Positions 18,378-27,882 are shown, counted from the stretch's first letter. The stretch is DNA of 57,310 nucleotides from Hyphomicrobiales bacterium (GCA_030688605.1 JAUYJB010000104.1:1-57310), one strand, 5' to 3'. Numbers and translations: made by a program. The notes: a model not told the origin generated them from the letters alone.

Positions 18378-19721
18378 ATGAAGGTCGATCTCGCGGACCT
18401 CAGCGCGGCGCAGCTTGCGCCCAAGCTCGCTTCCGGCGAGGTGCGAGCGGTCGAGCTCGTCGAAGCCTGCCTCAAGCGCATCGCCGAGCGCGACGGCGAT
18501 GTCGAGGCCTGGGCCTATCTCGACCCGGACCACGCCCGCGCTCAGGCAAACAGCCGCGACGAACAGCGTCAGGCCGGCCGGCCGATCGGGCCGCTGCACG
18601 GCCTTCCGGTCGGCGTCAAGGACATCTTCGATACCGCCGACATGCCGACGGAGAACGGCACCGTGCTGCACCGCGGCCGCCAGCCGAGCGAGGATTCAAC
18701 CGCCGTGGCGCTGCTCCGCCAGGCCGGCGCCATCATTCTCGGCAAGACGGTGACCACGGAATGCGCCCTCATGCATCCCGGCAAGACCAGGAACCCGCAT
18801 GACGCCGCGCATACGCCGGGCGGCTCCTCGTCGGGCTCCGCGGCCGCCGTCGCCTCGGGCATGGCGCCGCTGGCGGTCGCCAGCCAAACCAACGGATCGG
18901 TGATCCGGCCGGCATCCTATTGCGGCATCTTCGGCCTCAAGCCGACCCACGGCCTGATCCCGCGCACCGGCGTCTTCGCCCAGTCCCGTTTTCTCGACAC
19001 GATCGGCGTTTACGGCCGCTCGGTGGCCGATCTGGCGCTGCTCGGCGAAACACTGATGCGCTACGACGCGCGCGACCCGGATTCTAAGCCGCGCCCGGCC
19101 CCGCCCTTGCGCACGATCGCCGCCGAGGCGCCGCCCGTGAAGCCGGCCTTCGCCTTCGTCAAGACTCCGGTCTGGGACAAGGCCGACGGCGACACCCAGG
19201 AGGGCTTTGCGGAACTCGCCGCCACGCTCGGCGAGCAATGCGACGAGGTGGCGCTGCCGGACATCTTCGCCGACGCCTGGGACTGGCACCGCAGGATCAT
19301 GTTCGCCGACATCGCCAAGAGCTTGGCGGGGCTCTACGAGCGCGGCCGCGACCAGCTTTCCGAAAGCCTGCGTGGCATCATCGAGGAGGGCCGCGAGGTC
19401 AGGGCGGTCGCCTATGCGGCAGCCATGGACTGGCGCGCGGTGCTGAATGCGGGGCTCGACGAGATCTTCTCCCGTTACGACGCCGTCATCACGCCGGCTG
19501 CGACCGGCGAGGCACCCGATAGCCTCGACACGACCGGCGATCCGACCTTCTGCACCTTGTGGACCTTTTGCGGAACGCCGGCCGTCTCGCTGCCGCTGCT
19601 CGTCGGTGGCCACGGACTGCCGATCGGCGTGCAATTGGTCGGGCAGCGCGCCAACGACGCCCGGCTGCTGCGCGCCGCCGCCTGGCTGGTCGATCGTCTC
19701 AACGAACAGGAAGTGACATGA
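18378..19721 (+). CDS. Amidase-signature hydrolase
   Basis: The 447-residue cytosolic hydrolase shows the Ser-cisSer-Lys set: K81 in GLPVGVKDIFDT, the glycine/serine loop TPGGSSSGSAAAVASG (about 147-161) and the nucleophile S174 in QTNGSVIRPAS. Amidase-signature enzymes hydrolyse linear amides, carbamates or aryl-acid amides. With only nine bases separating it from the TRAP permease, it probably acts on the compound that the transporter brings in. The spacing and common strand support one operon from 14412 to at least 19721. The substrate cannot be predicted from sequence. Confidence 0.92.
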   Translation: MKVDLADLSAAQLAPKLASGEVRAVELVEACLKRIAERDGDVEAWAYLDPDHARAQANSRDEQRQAGRPIGPLHGLPVGVKDIFDTADMPTENGTVLHRGRQPSEDSTAVALLRQAGAIILGKTVTTECALMHPGKTRNPHDAAHTPGGSSSGSAAAVASGMAPLAVASQTNGSVIRPASYCGIFGLKPTHGLIPRTGVFAQSRFLDTIGVYGRSVADLALLGETLMRYDARDPDSKPRPAPPLRTIAAEAPPVKPAFAFVKTPVWDKADGDTQEGFAELAATLGEQCDEVALPDIFADAWDWHRRIMFADIAKSLAGLYERGRDQLSESLRGIIEEGREVRAVAYAAAMDWRAVLNAGLDEIFSRYDAVITPAATGEAPDSLDTTGDPTFCTLWTFCGTPAVSLPLLVGGHGLPIGVQLVGQRANDARLLRAAAWLVDRLNEQEVT

Positions 19722-19776
19722 CGGACTTGCGAGAACGCGATAGACTTGCCCTCGCCGAACCTTCAAGGACGCCATC

Positions 19777-19965
19777 ATGACGACCGACAGACTGCTTGCC
19801 TTTCTCAGCCTTGCCGGCTTCTTCGCCTTCCTGGCCGTTACCGTGGCGTTTGTTAAGGAGTTCGACCTGTTCGTTGTTCTCACCCTCGCATTCGCCATGG
19901 CGGCTTTCGATTTCTGGAGGACCATGGCTCGCACGAACGCCAAGAACAACGGTGGCTCCTCGTAA
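19777..19965 (+). CDS. Small membrane protein of unknown function
   Basis: The 62-residue product has two closely spaced hydrophobic segments (about 6-26 and 30-46) and a short basic tail (RTMARTNAKNN). AAGGACG ends seven bases before the ATG, which supports translation. It lies 55 bases after the amidase and overlaps the probable GTG start of the gamma-glutamyltransferase by 14 bases, so it may couple translation of that gene. I do not recognise a family. Confidence 0.6.
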   Translation: MTTDRLLAFLSLAGFFAFLAVTVAFVKEFDLFVVLTLAFAMAAFDFWRTMARTNAKNNGGSS

Positions 19966-21742
19966 CGACGCACGCTTCCCGAGATCCGTCGTCGGGATCG
20001 CAAGGGCAACTCGGACATTCTTGATCGCAGCAGGGCTGGCCTATGCCCTTGGCGGCCCGATGCCGGTCGCCGCGCAGACCTACCGCGCCGCGCTGGAGCC
20101 TCAAGGCGCGGCAGGCCCGGCGGCCTCAGCCGAGCGATTCATGGTCGCCGCCGCCCATCCGCTGGCCGCACGCGCCGGCCGCGCCGTCCTGCGCCGCGGC
20201 GGCAATGCACTCGACGCGGCGGTCACCGTGCAGATGATCCTTAACGTCGTCGAGCCGCAATCCTCCGGCATCGGCGGCGGCGGTTTCCTGCTCTACTGGG
20301 ACGCTGAGGAGCGCAAGCTCTACACCTATGACGGCCGCGAGACGGCGCCGGAAGCAGCCCGAGAGAACCGCTTCCTTAAGCCCGACGGAAGCCCGATGCG
20401 CTGGCCCGACGCGGTCGGCAAGGGCCTTTCGGTCGGCGTGCCGGGGGTGGTCGCCTTGCTGGCGGCAGCGCACGAGCGGCATGGGCGGCTTGCCTGGGCG
20501 GCGCTGTTCGACGACGCGATCGTGCTTGCCCGCGACGGCTTCGGCGTCTCGCCGCGTCTCAATGCGTTGCTGGCGGAGACAGGCGCAGAGGCATTTTCGC
20601 TGCCGGCGCGGGAACTGTTTTTCGACGCCGACGGCGAGCCCTGGCCGCTCGGTCATGTGCTGAAGAACCCGGCGCTCGCCGCGACCTTTGAGCTCATCGC
20701 CCGCGACGGCGCGCAGACCTTCTATGCCGGGCCGATCGCCGGCGACATCCTCGCCGCGTTGGCCGCCGGCGATGAACCGAAAAGCGAAATGAGCGCCGCC
20801 GATCTTGCCGGCTATGCCGCTAAGCCGCGCAAGGCCGTCTGCGTGCCCTACCGGGCAATGCGCGTTTGCGGCATGGGCCCGCCCTCCTCGGGCGGGCTTA
20901 CGGTGGCGCAGACGCTGACGATGCTCGACGGCTTCGATCTCGGGCCGCAGCCGAGCGCGCGCGCCGTCCACCTGATCGCCGAAGCCGAAAAACTTGGCTT
21001 CGCCGACCGCAACCGCTACATGGCCGACGATGACTTCGTGCCGGTGCCGGACGGGCTCATCGATCCCAGCTATCTCGCCGAGCGGGCAGCGCTGATCGAT
21101 CCGGAAAGGGCTTCCGGCCCCGCCGAGCCGGGCAGGCCGCCGAGCCGCCGGTCTGCGCCTTCCGGCCGCGACGCCACCGTCGAACAGCCCGGCACCAGCC
21201 ACATTTCCATCGTCGACAACGACGGCAATGCGGTCTCCTATACGACCTCGATCGAGACCGCCTTCGGCTCACGCCTGATGGTCGGCGGCTTCCTGCTCAA
21301 CAATCAGCTCACCGATTTCTCCTTTTCGCCCCAGGACGCCGCCGGCGACCCGATCGCCAATCGGCCGCAGGGCGGAAAAAGGCCGCGCAGCTCGATGGCC
21401 CCGACCATGGTCTTCGGCCCCGACGGCGCGCTCGACGCCGTGCTCGGCTCGCCGGGAGGCAGCCGCATCATCCTTTTCGCGGTCAAGGCGCTCGTCGCCT
21501 TGATCGACTGGGGCATGGACCCGCAGGCCGCCGCCGCGCTCGCCGCCTTCGGCAGCCGCAACGGGCCACTGGAGATCGAGGAAGGCACGGCCCAGGACTG
21601 GCTCGCAGCGGATCTCTCCGCCCGCGGCCATGACATCGCCCGTCCGGTCATGAGCAGCGGGCTCAACATCATCCGCGTTGCGCCGGAAGGGCTTCTCGGC
21701 GGCTCCGACCCGCGCCGCGAAGGCGTCGCGAGCGGCGACTGA
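19952..21742 (+). CDS. ggt: Gamma-glutamyltransferase
   Basis: This periplasmic N-terminal-nucleophile enzyme cleaves gamma-glutamyl bonds of glutathione and similar compounds. The 596-residue precursor has a signal peptide (RATRTFLIAAGLAYALGG...AAQ), a large-subunit region with GGNALDAAVTVQ and SSGIGGGGFLLYW, and the self-cleavage site before T415 in EQPGTSHISIVDNDGNAVSY. The small subunit carries GGSRI (substrate glycine loop) and PRSSMAPTM. The frame is open far upstream, across the preceding small gene; I place the start at GTG 19952, but TTG near 20019 is possible. The start is therefore the uncertain part, not the function. Confidence 0.9.
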   Translation: MAPRNDARFPRSVVGIARATRTFLIAAGLAYALGGPMPVAAQTYRAALEPQGAAGPAASAERFMVAAAHPLAARAGRAVLRRGGNALDAAVTVQMILNVVEPQSSGIGGGGFLLYWDAEERKLYTYDGRETAPEAARENRFLKPDGSPMRWPDAVGKGLSVGVPGVVALLAAAHERHGRLAWAALFDDAIVLARDGFGVSPRLNALLAETGAEAFSLPARELFFDADGEPWPLGHVLKNPALAATFELIARDGAQTFYAGPIAGDILAALAAGDEPKSEMSAADLAGYAAKPRKAVCVPYRAMRVCGMGPPSSGGLTVAQTLTMLDGFDLGPQPSARAVHLIAEAEKLGFADRNRYMADDDFVPVPDGLIDPSYLAERAALIDPERASGPAEPGRPPSRRSAPSGRDATVEQPGTSHISIVDNDGNAVSYTTSIETAFGSRLMVGGFLLNNQLTDFSFSPQDAAGDPIANRPQGGKRPRSSMAPTMVFGPDGALDAVLGSPGGSRIILFAVKALVALIDWGMDPQAAAALAAFGSRNGPLEIEEGTAQDWLAADLSARGHDIARPVMSSGLNIIRVAPEGLLGGSDPRREGVASGD

Positions 21743-21884
21743 GAACGCGCGGTCCGCGCGGCGGGCGCCCAGACAAAAATATTTCGCGACCGGCCTCGGC
21801 GCCTACTTGAACAGGCCCGCGGCGCATCCGACCTTATGACGCGGCGCGCCGATGCGCGCGATTTCGTGCCTTGCGAGGTGCATC

Positions 21885-22184
21885 ATGGCCTTCCCCAAAT
21901 CCGATCCCGCGGCGGCCTTGCCGAGGCCGCTCGTCGTCATCGCCTGGCTCAATGCGCTGGGCGTAACGGTCCTGGTCGCGACCGAACTCGTCATGCTTTC
22001 CATATCGCTCGACTGGGCGATCGCGGGACTTTTCCATTTCCAAATCGGCCTTACCTACGGCCTGATCGCTACCTCGTTTGCGGCAAGCGCGGCCGCGTCG
22101 TGGTACCTGTTCCGCCGCGCGTTGCAGACCGAGCGGCAGGCCATCGCGGCGTCCCAATCGGCACTTGATGCGGCCGACGCGTGA
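21885..22184 (+). CDS. Small two-helix membrane protein of unknown function
   Basis: The 99-residue product has two clear membrane helices (about 15-37 and 48-72) and a charged C-terminal tail (RRALQTERQAIAASQ). GAGGTG lies six bases before ATG 21885; earlier in-frame ATGs lack this. Its stop abuts, without a gap, the stop of the convergent egtD gene. No family is recognised. Confidence 0.65.
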   Translation: MAFPKSDPAAALPRPLVVIAWLNALGVTVLVATELVMLSISLDWAIAGLFHFQIGLTYGLIATSFAASAAASWYLFRRALQTERQAIAASQSALDAADA

Positions 22185-23171
22185 TCAGGCCGGCTCGCCC
22201 TTCCCAAGCAGGTGAACGCTGAAGCGGCGCTCGCCGTCGGTCCAGGTGTGCAGCGGCGCGAAGCCGGCGGCGCGGGCAAGAAGGTGGAACTCGGGAATCG
22301 TGAATTTGTGCGAATTCTCGGTGTGGATGGTCTCGCCGGCGGCAAAGTCGAAGGTCCGGCCCGAGATGCGGACCCGTTGCGTCTTGAGGCTCTTGATGTG
22401 CATCTCGATGCGGCCGCGCCCCTCGTCGTAGCGGACATGATGGGCGAAGCCGGCCAAGTCGAAGTTGCCGCCGAGCCCGGCGTTGATTCGGTGCAAAAGA
22501 TTGAGGTTGAATGCGGCGGTGACACCCGCGGCATCGTCATAGGCGCGGACGAGCGTGTTCGTGTCCTTTTTCAGATCGACGCCGATCAGCAGCATCCCCT
22601 CCTCGCCGACGACGCCAAGGACGCGCTCGAGGAACTGCAGCGCCTCGCGCGGCCGGAAATTGCCGATGGTCGAGCCGGGGAAGAAAGCCATCCGCTGGTG
22701 CCGCGCGACGGCCGCGGGCAGCACCACCTCGCCCATGAAGTCGGCGTGGACGGAGACGATTTCGAGGTCCGGGAAGTCGGCGGCCAGGGCCTGCGCCTCG
22801 GCGGTCAGCATCTCCTCGGAAATATCGATCGGGGCATAGAGTTTCAGCCCCTGCATCGCCTTGAGCAGGGTGCGGATCTTGCGGCTGGAGCCGGAGCCGA
22901 ACTCGACCAGCGTGCCGATCTGCGGCGCCAGCGATGCAATCTCCGAGCCGTAGGTTTCGTAGATCTCGAGTTCCGCGCGGGTCGGATAATATTCCTCAAG
23001 CCGGGTGATCTCTTCGAACAGCTCCGAGCCGCGCTTGTCGTAAAAGAAGCGGCTCGGGATCGACTTTCGAGGCTGCGCGAGACCGGCGAGCACGGCGGCC
23101 CTGAAGCCTGAGCGCTCGGTGCCGTCGATCGCTTCCGCACCGCAGCGCGGTTTCAGCATCAACACGGTCAT
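22185..23171 (-). CDS. egtD: L-histidine N-alpha-methyltransferase (ergothioneine biosynthesis)
   Basis: EgtD trimethylates histidine to hercynine with S-adenosylmethionine, the first step of ergothioneine synthesis. The 328-residue protein shows the family start IPSRFFYDKRGSELFEEIT, the SAM-binding LVEFGSGSSRKIRTLL, and FFPGSTIGNF and DLKKDTNTLVRAYDD typical of the family. The ATG overlaps the egtB stop by one base (TGATG), so the genes are translationally coupled. An upstream extension of the frame lies inside egtB and is not used. Confidence 0.95.
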   Translation of the reverse strand: MTVLMLKPRCGAEAIDGTERSGFRAAVLAGLAQPRKSIPSRFFYDKRGSELFEEITRLEEYYPTRAELEIYETYGSEIASLAPQIGTLVEFGSGSSRKIRTLLKAMQGLKLYAPIDISEEMLTAEAQALAADFPDLEIVSVHADFMGEVVLPAAVARHQRMAFFPGSTIGNFRPREALQFLERVLGVVGEEGMLLIGVDLKKDTNTLVRAYDDAAGVTAAFNLNLLHRINAGLGGNFDLAGFAHHVRYDEGRGRIEMHIKSLKTQRVRISGRTFDFAAGETIHTENSHKFTIPEFHLLARAAGFAPLHTWTDGERRFSVHLLGKGEPA

Positions 23172-24466
23172 CAGCCGTCCTCGGCGAGCCGCAGACCCAT
23201 GAACTGCCAGCGGTGATGGGGATAGAAGAAGTTGCGGTAGGTGCGCCGCACATGGCCGTCCGGCGTCGCGCAGGAGCCGCCGCGCAGCACCATCTGGTTG
23301 CACATGAACTTGCCGTTATATTCGCCGATCGCGCCGGCGGCCGGCTTGAAGCCGGGATAAGGCGTGTAGGGCGAGGACGTCCACTCCCAGAGATCGCCGA
23401 ACATCTGCCGCGCGCCGCCGTCGGGATGACCGGCGGGCAGCGGGCGCAGATGGCCGGTTCCCACCGTGTTGCCGCTCTCCGGCAGGCCGGCGGCGGCCAA
23501 CTCCCATTCGAACTCGGTGGCAAGCCTTTTCCCCGCCCAATGGGCGAAAGCGTCCGCTTCGTAATAGCTCACATGGCAGACCGGCGCCGCGTCCTCGATC
23601 GGTTGCAGGCCCCACAGGCCCATCTGTCGCCATTCGCCGTCGCGCTCCCGCCAGTAGAGCGGCGCCTTCCAACCCTCGGCCTTGACGGTGGCCCAGCCGT
23701 CCGACAGCCACAGCGTCGCCGTCTCGTAGCCGCCGTCCTGCATGAACTGAAGCCATTCCGCGTTGGTGATGAGCCGGTTGGACAGCCGGAACGGGCGCAC
23801 CAGCGCCTCATGCGCCGGAACTTCATTGTCATAGGCAAAGCCCGAGCCTGCATGTCCGACGGTGACGACGCCACCGTCAAAGCTGCGCCAGCCGGCCTCG
23901 GCCGCCGTCCGGGGCAGGCTTTTCGGCGCCCCTTGCGCATAGGCGGGCTCGAGCGGGTTCTGGGCGAACAGGTGCAGAATGTCGGTCAGCAGCAGCTCCT
24001 GATGCTGCTGTTCGTGATTGATGCCAAGCTCGATCCGCTCGGCCACAAGGGCCGCCTCATTGCCGGAAACGCTCGAGGCGAGCTGCTCCAGCCTCTCATC
24101 CACATGCGCCCGATAGGCGCGGACCTCGTCGGCGCCGGGGCGCGTGATCATGCCGCGTTGCGGCCGGGGGTGGCGCGCGCCTTCGTGCTCGTAATAGGAG
24201 TTGAAGAGATAGAAATAGCGCTCGTCGAACGGCGCGTAGCCCGGCAGATGATCACGCAGCAGGAACGCCTCGAAGAACCAGGTGGTGTGCGCCAAGTGCC
24301 ACTTTGCGGGGCTTGCATCGGGCATCGACTGGACGGTCTGGTCGCCGTCGGACAGGTGCTCGGCGAGAGAAAGGCTTTGCGCGCGCGTCGCAAACAGCCG
24401 TTCCAAGAGGTGCGTGTCGATCCCGCCGCGCGCCGGCGCGCTGACAGCGGTGCCCGTCGATGCCAT
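23171..24466 (-). CDS. egtB: Ergothioneine synthase EgtB, iron-dependent sulfoxide synthase
   Basis: EgtB joins a thiol donor to hercynine with oxygen. The 431-residue protein has an N-terminal DinB-type four-helix domain with iron ligands in WHLAHTTWFFE (H57/H60 region) and H151-x3-H155 (NHEQQHQELL), and a C-terminal formylglycine-enzyme/C-type-lectin domain (WEWTSSPYTPYPGF, VLRGGSCATP). ATG 24466 is preceded by AAGGACGGAG; an in-frame ATG 19 codons earlier is less likely. egtC and egtE are not nearby, so this is probably the compact egtB-egtD pathway, with an unlinked lyase and a thiol donor that sequence alone cannot settle. Confidence 0.94.
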   Translation of the reverse strand: MASTGTAVSAPARGGIDTHLLERLFATRAQSLSLAEHLSDGDQTVQSMPDASPAKWHLAHTTWFFEAFLLRDHLPGYAPFDERYFYLFNSYYEHEGARHPRPQRGMITRPGADEVRAYRAHVDERLEQLASSVSGNEAALVAERIELGINHEQQHQELLLTDILHLFAQNPLEPAYAQGAPKSLPRTAAEAGWRSFDGGVVTVGHAGSGFAYDNEVPAHEALVRPFRLSNRLITNAEWLQFMQDGGYETATLWLSDGWATVKAEGWKAPLYWRERDGEWRQMGLWGLQPIEDAAPVCHVSYYEADAFAHWAGKRLATEFEWELAAAGLPESGNTVGTGHLRPLPAGHPDGGARQMFGDLWEWTSSPYTPYPGFKPAAGAIGEYNGKFMCNQMVLRGGSCATPDGHVRRTYRNFFYPHHRWQFMGLRLAEDG

Positions 24467-24656
24467 TTCTCCGTCCTTTCTCAGCCCGCTACGCAATGGG
24501 GCATGGCCACGTCCTTTGCCCACATGCGGGCCGGCGCGGCAATCGCGCCAAGTATAGACGGCTCGCGTGACGAGACCACCGTCAGGGCAGGACGATCACG
24601 AAAAATTTCCCGCTCGATTCGCGGCCCGGAAACCCATACGCCTTGGCCGACAACGC

Positions 24657-26087
24657 TCAGCGCACCAGAACGTTCCGGAACTGCCAGGGATCGCTTTCGT
24701 CGAGGTCTTCGGGAAACAGCCCCGGACGGTCGGTGAGCGGCGTCCAGTCGGTGTAATAGCCTTTGACCGGGCCGAGATAGGGAAGCTGTATTTCGAGGCA
24801 GCGGCGATAGTCCATTTCGTCGGTCTCGACGATGCCGGCTTCCCGGTTCTCCAGCGCCCAGACCATGCCGGCGAGCACCGCCGACGTCACCTGCAGGCCG
24901 GTCGCGTTCTGATAGGGCGCAAGCTTGCGCGTCTCCTCGATGGAAAGCTGCGAGCCGAACCAATAGGCGTTCTTCTTGTGGCCGTAGAGCAGCACGCCAA
25001 GCTCGTCGATGCCGTCGACGATCTCGTTCTCATCGAGGATGTGGTGCTGGTCCTGCGCCTTGGCGGCGCGGCCGAACAGCTCGTGCAGCGACAGCACCGC
25101 GTCGTTGCAGGGGTGATAGGCGTAGTGGCAGGTCGGCCGAAAGACCGTCTTGCCCTTCTCCCGCAGGGTGAAATAGTCAGCGATCGAGATCGACTCATTG
25201 TGGGTGACGAGGAAGCCATATTGCGGCCCCGGCGTCGGGCACCAGGAGCGCACCCTCGTATTGGCGCCCGGCTGGTCGAGAAAGATCGCCGCCTTGTTGC
25301 CTTTCTTTTGGCCATGGGCGTTGCACGGGCGCCATTTTTCATGGGTGCCCCAGCCGATCTCGGCCGGCTGCATCCCCTCCGACAGAAAGCCTTCCACCGA
25401 CCACGTGTTCCAAAACACCTCCATGGGCTTGGGATGGTTGGCGCGCTGGGTGTCGCGCTCGGCGATATGCACGCCCTTGACGCCGGCCCGGCGCATCAGC
25501 CGCGCCCAGTCCTGTTGGCTCTTGGGCTCGGCGAATTTGAGCTTCAGGTCCCCGGCGATGTCGATGAGCGCCCGCTTGACGAACCAGGAGACCATGCCCG
25601 GATTGGCGCCGCAGCAGGAGACCGCCGTGGTGCCCCCCGGATTGTTCCGCTTTTCCTCCCGCACCGTCTCGCGCAGCGCATAGTTGGTGCGCGCCGCAGC
25701 GCCGAGATGGGTGTCGAAATAGAAGCCGAGCCACGGCTCGACCACCGTGTCGATATAGAGAACCTTGAGCTCGCGGCACAGCTTCATGATGTCGAGCGAT
25801 GAGGTGTCGACCGACAGGTTGACGCAGAAACCCTGGCCCTCGCCCTCGGTCAGCAGCGGGGTGAGGAACTTGCGGTGGTTGGCGCGCGTGACCGCCTCGT
25901 GGATGAAGCGGATGCCGCGCTTGTCCAGGAGCTTGCGGTCCTGGTCCTCGGGATCGATGACCACGAAGCGCGACTTGTCGAAATTGAAATGGCGCTCGAT
26001 CAGCGGCAGCGTCCCGCAACCGATCGAGCCGAAGCCGATCATCACGATGGGACCGGAGATTGTGCCGTATTTGGTCCGGTTCGCCAT
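24657..26087 (-). CDS. hss: Homospermidine synthase
   Basis: The 476-residue enzyme makes sym-homospermidine from putrescine (or putrescine and spermidine), using NAD as a catalytic hydride carrier. It has the N-terminal Rossmann motif MIGFGSIGCGTLPLI (16-30) and the bacterial HSS segments NPGMVSWFVK, WGTHEKWRPCNAHG and HNESISIADYFTLREKGK. The length equals that of the Blastochloris viridis enzyme. GGGGGC precedes the ATG. An ornithine/lysine decarboxylase gene upstream on the same strand supplies putrescine, which supports a homospermidine pathway typical of Rhizobiales. Confidence 0.95.
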   Translation of the reverse strand: MANRTKYGTISGPIVMIGFGSIGCGTLPLIERHFNFDKSRFVVIDPEDQDRKLLDKRGIRFIHEAVTRANHRKFLTPLLTEGEGQGFCVNLSVDTSSLDIMKLCRELKVLYIDTVVEPWLGFYFDTHLGAAARTNYALRETVREEKRNNPGGTTAVSCCGANPGMVSWFVKRALIDIAGDLKLKFAEPKSQQDWARLMRRAGVKGVHIAERDTQRANHPKPMEVFWNTWSVEGFLSEGMQPAEIGWGTHEKWRPCNAHGQKKGNKAAIFLDQPGANTRVRSWCPTPGPQYGFLVTHNESISIADYFTLREKGKTVFRPTCHYAYHPCNDAVLSLHELFGRAAKAQDQHHILDENEIVDGIDELGVLLYGHKKNAYWFGSQLSIEETRKLAPYQNATGLQVTSAVLAGMVWALENREAGIVETDEMDYRRCLEIQLPYLGPVKGYYTDWTPLTDRPGLFPEDLDESDPWQFRNVLVR

Positions 26088-26183
26088 GTTGCCCCCTTCC
26101 GTGTTTCGCTTTGGTTCTCAAAACTATCCGCCCCGGGCGGCAGCGGCCACCCGGCGAGGCGATTTTTTGCCAGATTCGGAGGA

Positions 26184-26741
26184 TCAGCGCAGCAGGAACG
26201 CTACGCGCTGCGGCGGCGCGGCCAGCGCCGGGATCGGCGGAACCGCCATGCGGCCGCTGGCCGTGACCAGCCCTTCGGCATCCGAAAGCGCGCCCGGCTG
26301 AAGCTCCAGGCCGAGAAAGCGGTCGCTTTCAACCGGCCCCGGCAGGACGAGGCCGCGGGTCAGCGACCGGGTGAAGCCGAAGCCGCCATAATAGGGCGCA
26401 TCGCCGACAAGGATCACCGCCCCGCGGCCGCGCGCGGCCGCCTGGTTGAGGCCGTGGCGCACCAGCTTGCGGCCGATCCCCTGCCCGCGCAGATGGCCGG
26501 CGACGGCGACCGGGCCGAGCAGCAGGGCCGGCCGGCCCGGCCCCGCCGTCACGTCCCACAGGCTGACCGTGCCGACGAGCTCGCCCGCCGAAGAGGCGAC
26601 GAAGGCGAGCCCGTCCGCCGGCAGCCTGCCGTCGCGCAGGCGCTGCGCCGTTTTCTCGTGCCGGTCGATGCCGAACGCCCGATCGAGCAGGCGCTCGATC
26701 GCCGCCCGATCGGCGGGGCGTTGGGCTCTGATCGTGACCAT
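26184..26741 (-). CDS. GNAT-family N-acetyltransferase
   Basis: The 185-residue protein has the GNAT acetyl-CoA site in LGPVAVAGHLRGQGIGRKLVRHG (split motif V-x4-RGQGIGRKL) and the following beta-strand pattern ILVGDAPYYGGFGF, which puts it in the YhbS-like subgroup. It lies ten bases after the decarboxylase gene and 96 bases before homospermidine synthase. The position hints at polyamine or amino-acid acetylation, but this is inference; YhbS-like proteins have no settled substrate. Confidence 0.85.
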   Translation of the reverse strand: MVTIRAQRPADRAAIERLLDRAFGIDRHEKTAQRLRDGRLPADGLAFVASSAGELVGTVSLWDVTAGPGRPALLLGPVAVAGHLRGQGIGRKLVRHGLNQAAARGRGAVILVGDAPYYGGFGFTRSLTRGLVLPGPVESDRFLGLELQPGALSDAEGLVTASGRMAVPPIPALAAPPQRVAFLLR

Positions 26742-26751
26742 TTCCGCTGCC

Positions 26752-27882
26752 TCAGATGACGAAGGACTTGAGCGGCGGGAAGCCGTTGAAGCCGACCGTG
26801 GAATAGGTCTGCGTATAGGCGCCCGTCGCCTCGATCAGCACCTCGTCGCCGATCTCCAGCGACACCGGCATCATGTAGGGCTCCCGCTCGTAAAGCACGT
26901 CGGCGGAATCGCAGGTCGGCCCGGCGAGCACGACAGGCGCCAGCGTATCGCCGTCGCGCGGCGTGCGGATCGGATAGCGGATCGCTTCGTCCATGGTCTC
27001 GGCGAGGCCGCCGAACTTGCCGATGTCGAGATAGACCCAGCGCATCGGGTCCTTGGCGCTCTTGCGCGAGATCAGCACCACCTCGGCCTTGATGACGCCG
27101 GCGTCGGCCACCATGCCGCGTCCCGGCTCGATGATGGTCTCGGGGATGCGGTTGCCGAAATGGCGGCGCAGCGCGCGGAAGATGGCGACGCCATAGGCGC
27201 GCACCTCCGGCACGTTGCGCATGGCGTGGGCCGGAAAGCCGCCGCCGAGATTGACCATCTTGAGCTGGATGCCGCGCTCGGCAAGGGCGCGGAAGATGCG
27301 GGCCGCCGCCGAAAGCGCCCGGTTCCAGGCCTGCGGGTTGCGCTGCTGCGAGCCGACATGGAACGACACGCCATGGGCGACGAGCCCCAGCCTGTGGGCG
27401 TGTTCCAGGATGTTCGGCGCCATCTCCGGCTCGCAGCCGAACTTGCGCGACAAGGGCCAGTCGGAGCCGGTGCCGTCGCACAGGAAGCGGCAGAACACCT
27501 TGGCGCCGGGGGCAGAACGGGCGATCTTCTCCACCTCCGCCTCGCAGTCGACGGCGAATAGGCGCACGCCGAGCGCATACGCGCGGGCGACGTCGATCTC
27601 CCGCTTGATGGTGTTTCCGTAGGAAATCCGCTCCGGCGTCGCGCCGGCGGCGAGAACCATCTCGACCTCCGAAACCGAGGCGCAATCGAAGCAGGAGCCG
27701 AGCTCGGCGAGCAGTTTGAGAATTTCCGGCGCCGGGTTCGCCTTCACCGCATAGAAGATGCGGGTGTCCGGCAGGGTGCGGGCAAAGCCCTCATAATTCT
27801 CGCGCACGACGTCGAGGTCGAGCACGAGGCACGGCCCCTCGGGCCGTCGCTGGGCAAGAAAATCACGGATTCGGTCTGTCAT
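26752..27882 (-). CDS. PLP-dependent ornithine/lysine decarboxylase (fold III, eukaryotic type)
   Basis: The 376-residue enzyme removes CO2 from ornithine (putrescine) and possibly lysine (cadaverine). The PLP lysine is K47 in RIFYAVKANPAPEIL; other landmarks are SFHVGSQQ, NLGGGFP, the PLP-phosphate site EPGRGMV, and the active-site C324 in GPTCDSADVLYE, all in family order. The length fits the group IV alpha/beta-barrel decarboxylases of alphaproteobacteria. GGGAGATG precedes the ATG. It begins a minus-strand run with the acetyltransferase and homospermidine synthase. Whether ornithine or lysine is preferred cannot be told. Confidence 0.93.
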   Translation of the reverse strand: MTDRIRDFLAQRRPEGPCLVLDLDVVRENYEGFARTLPDTRIFYAVKANPAPEILKLLAELGSCFDCASVSEVEMVLAAGATPERISYGNTIKREIDVARAYALGVRLFAVDCEAEVEKIARSAPGAKVFCRFLCDGTGSDWPLSRKFGCEPEMAPNILEHAHRLGLVAHGVSFHVGSQQRNPQAWNRALSAAARIFRALAERGIQLKMVNLGGGFPAHAMRNVPEVRAYGVAIFRALRRHFGNRIPETIIEPGRGMVADAGVIKAEVVLISRKSAKDPMRWVYLDIGKFGGLAETMDEAIRYPIRTPRDGDTLAPVVLAGPTCDSADVLYEREPYMMPVSLEIGDEVLIEATGAYTQTYSTVGFNGFPPLKSFVI

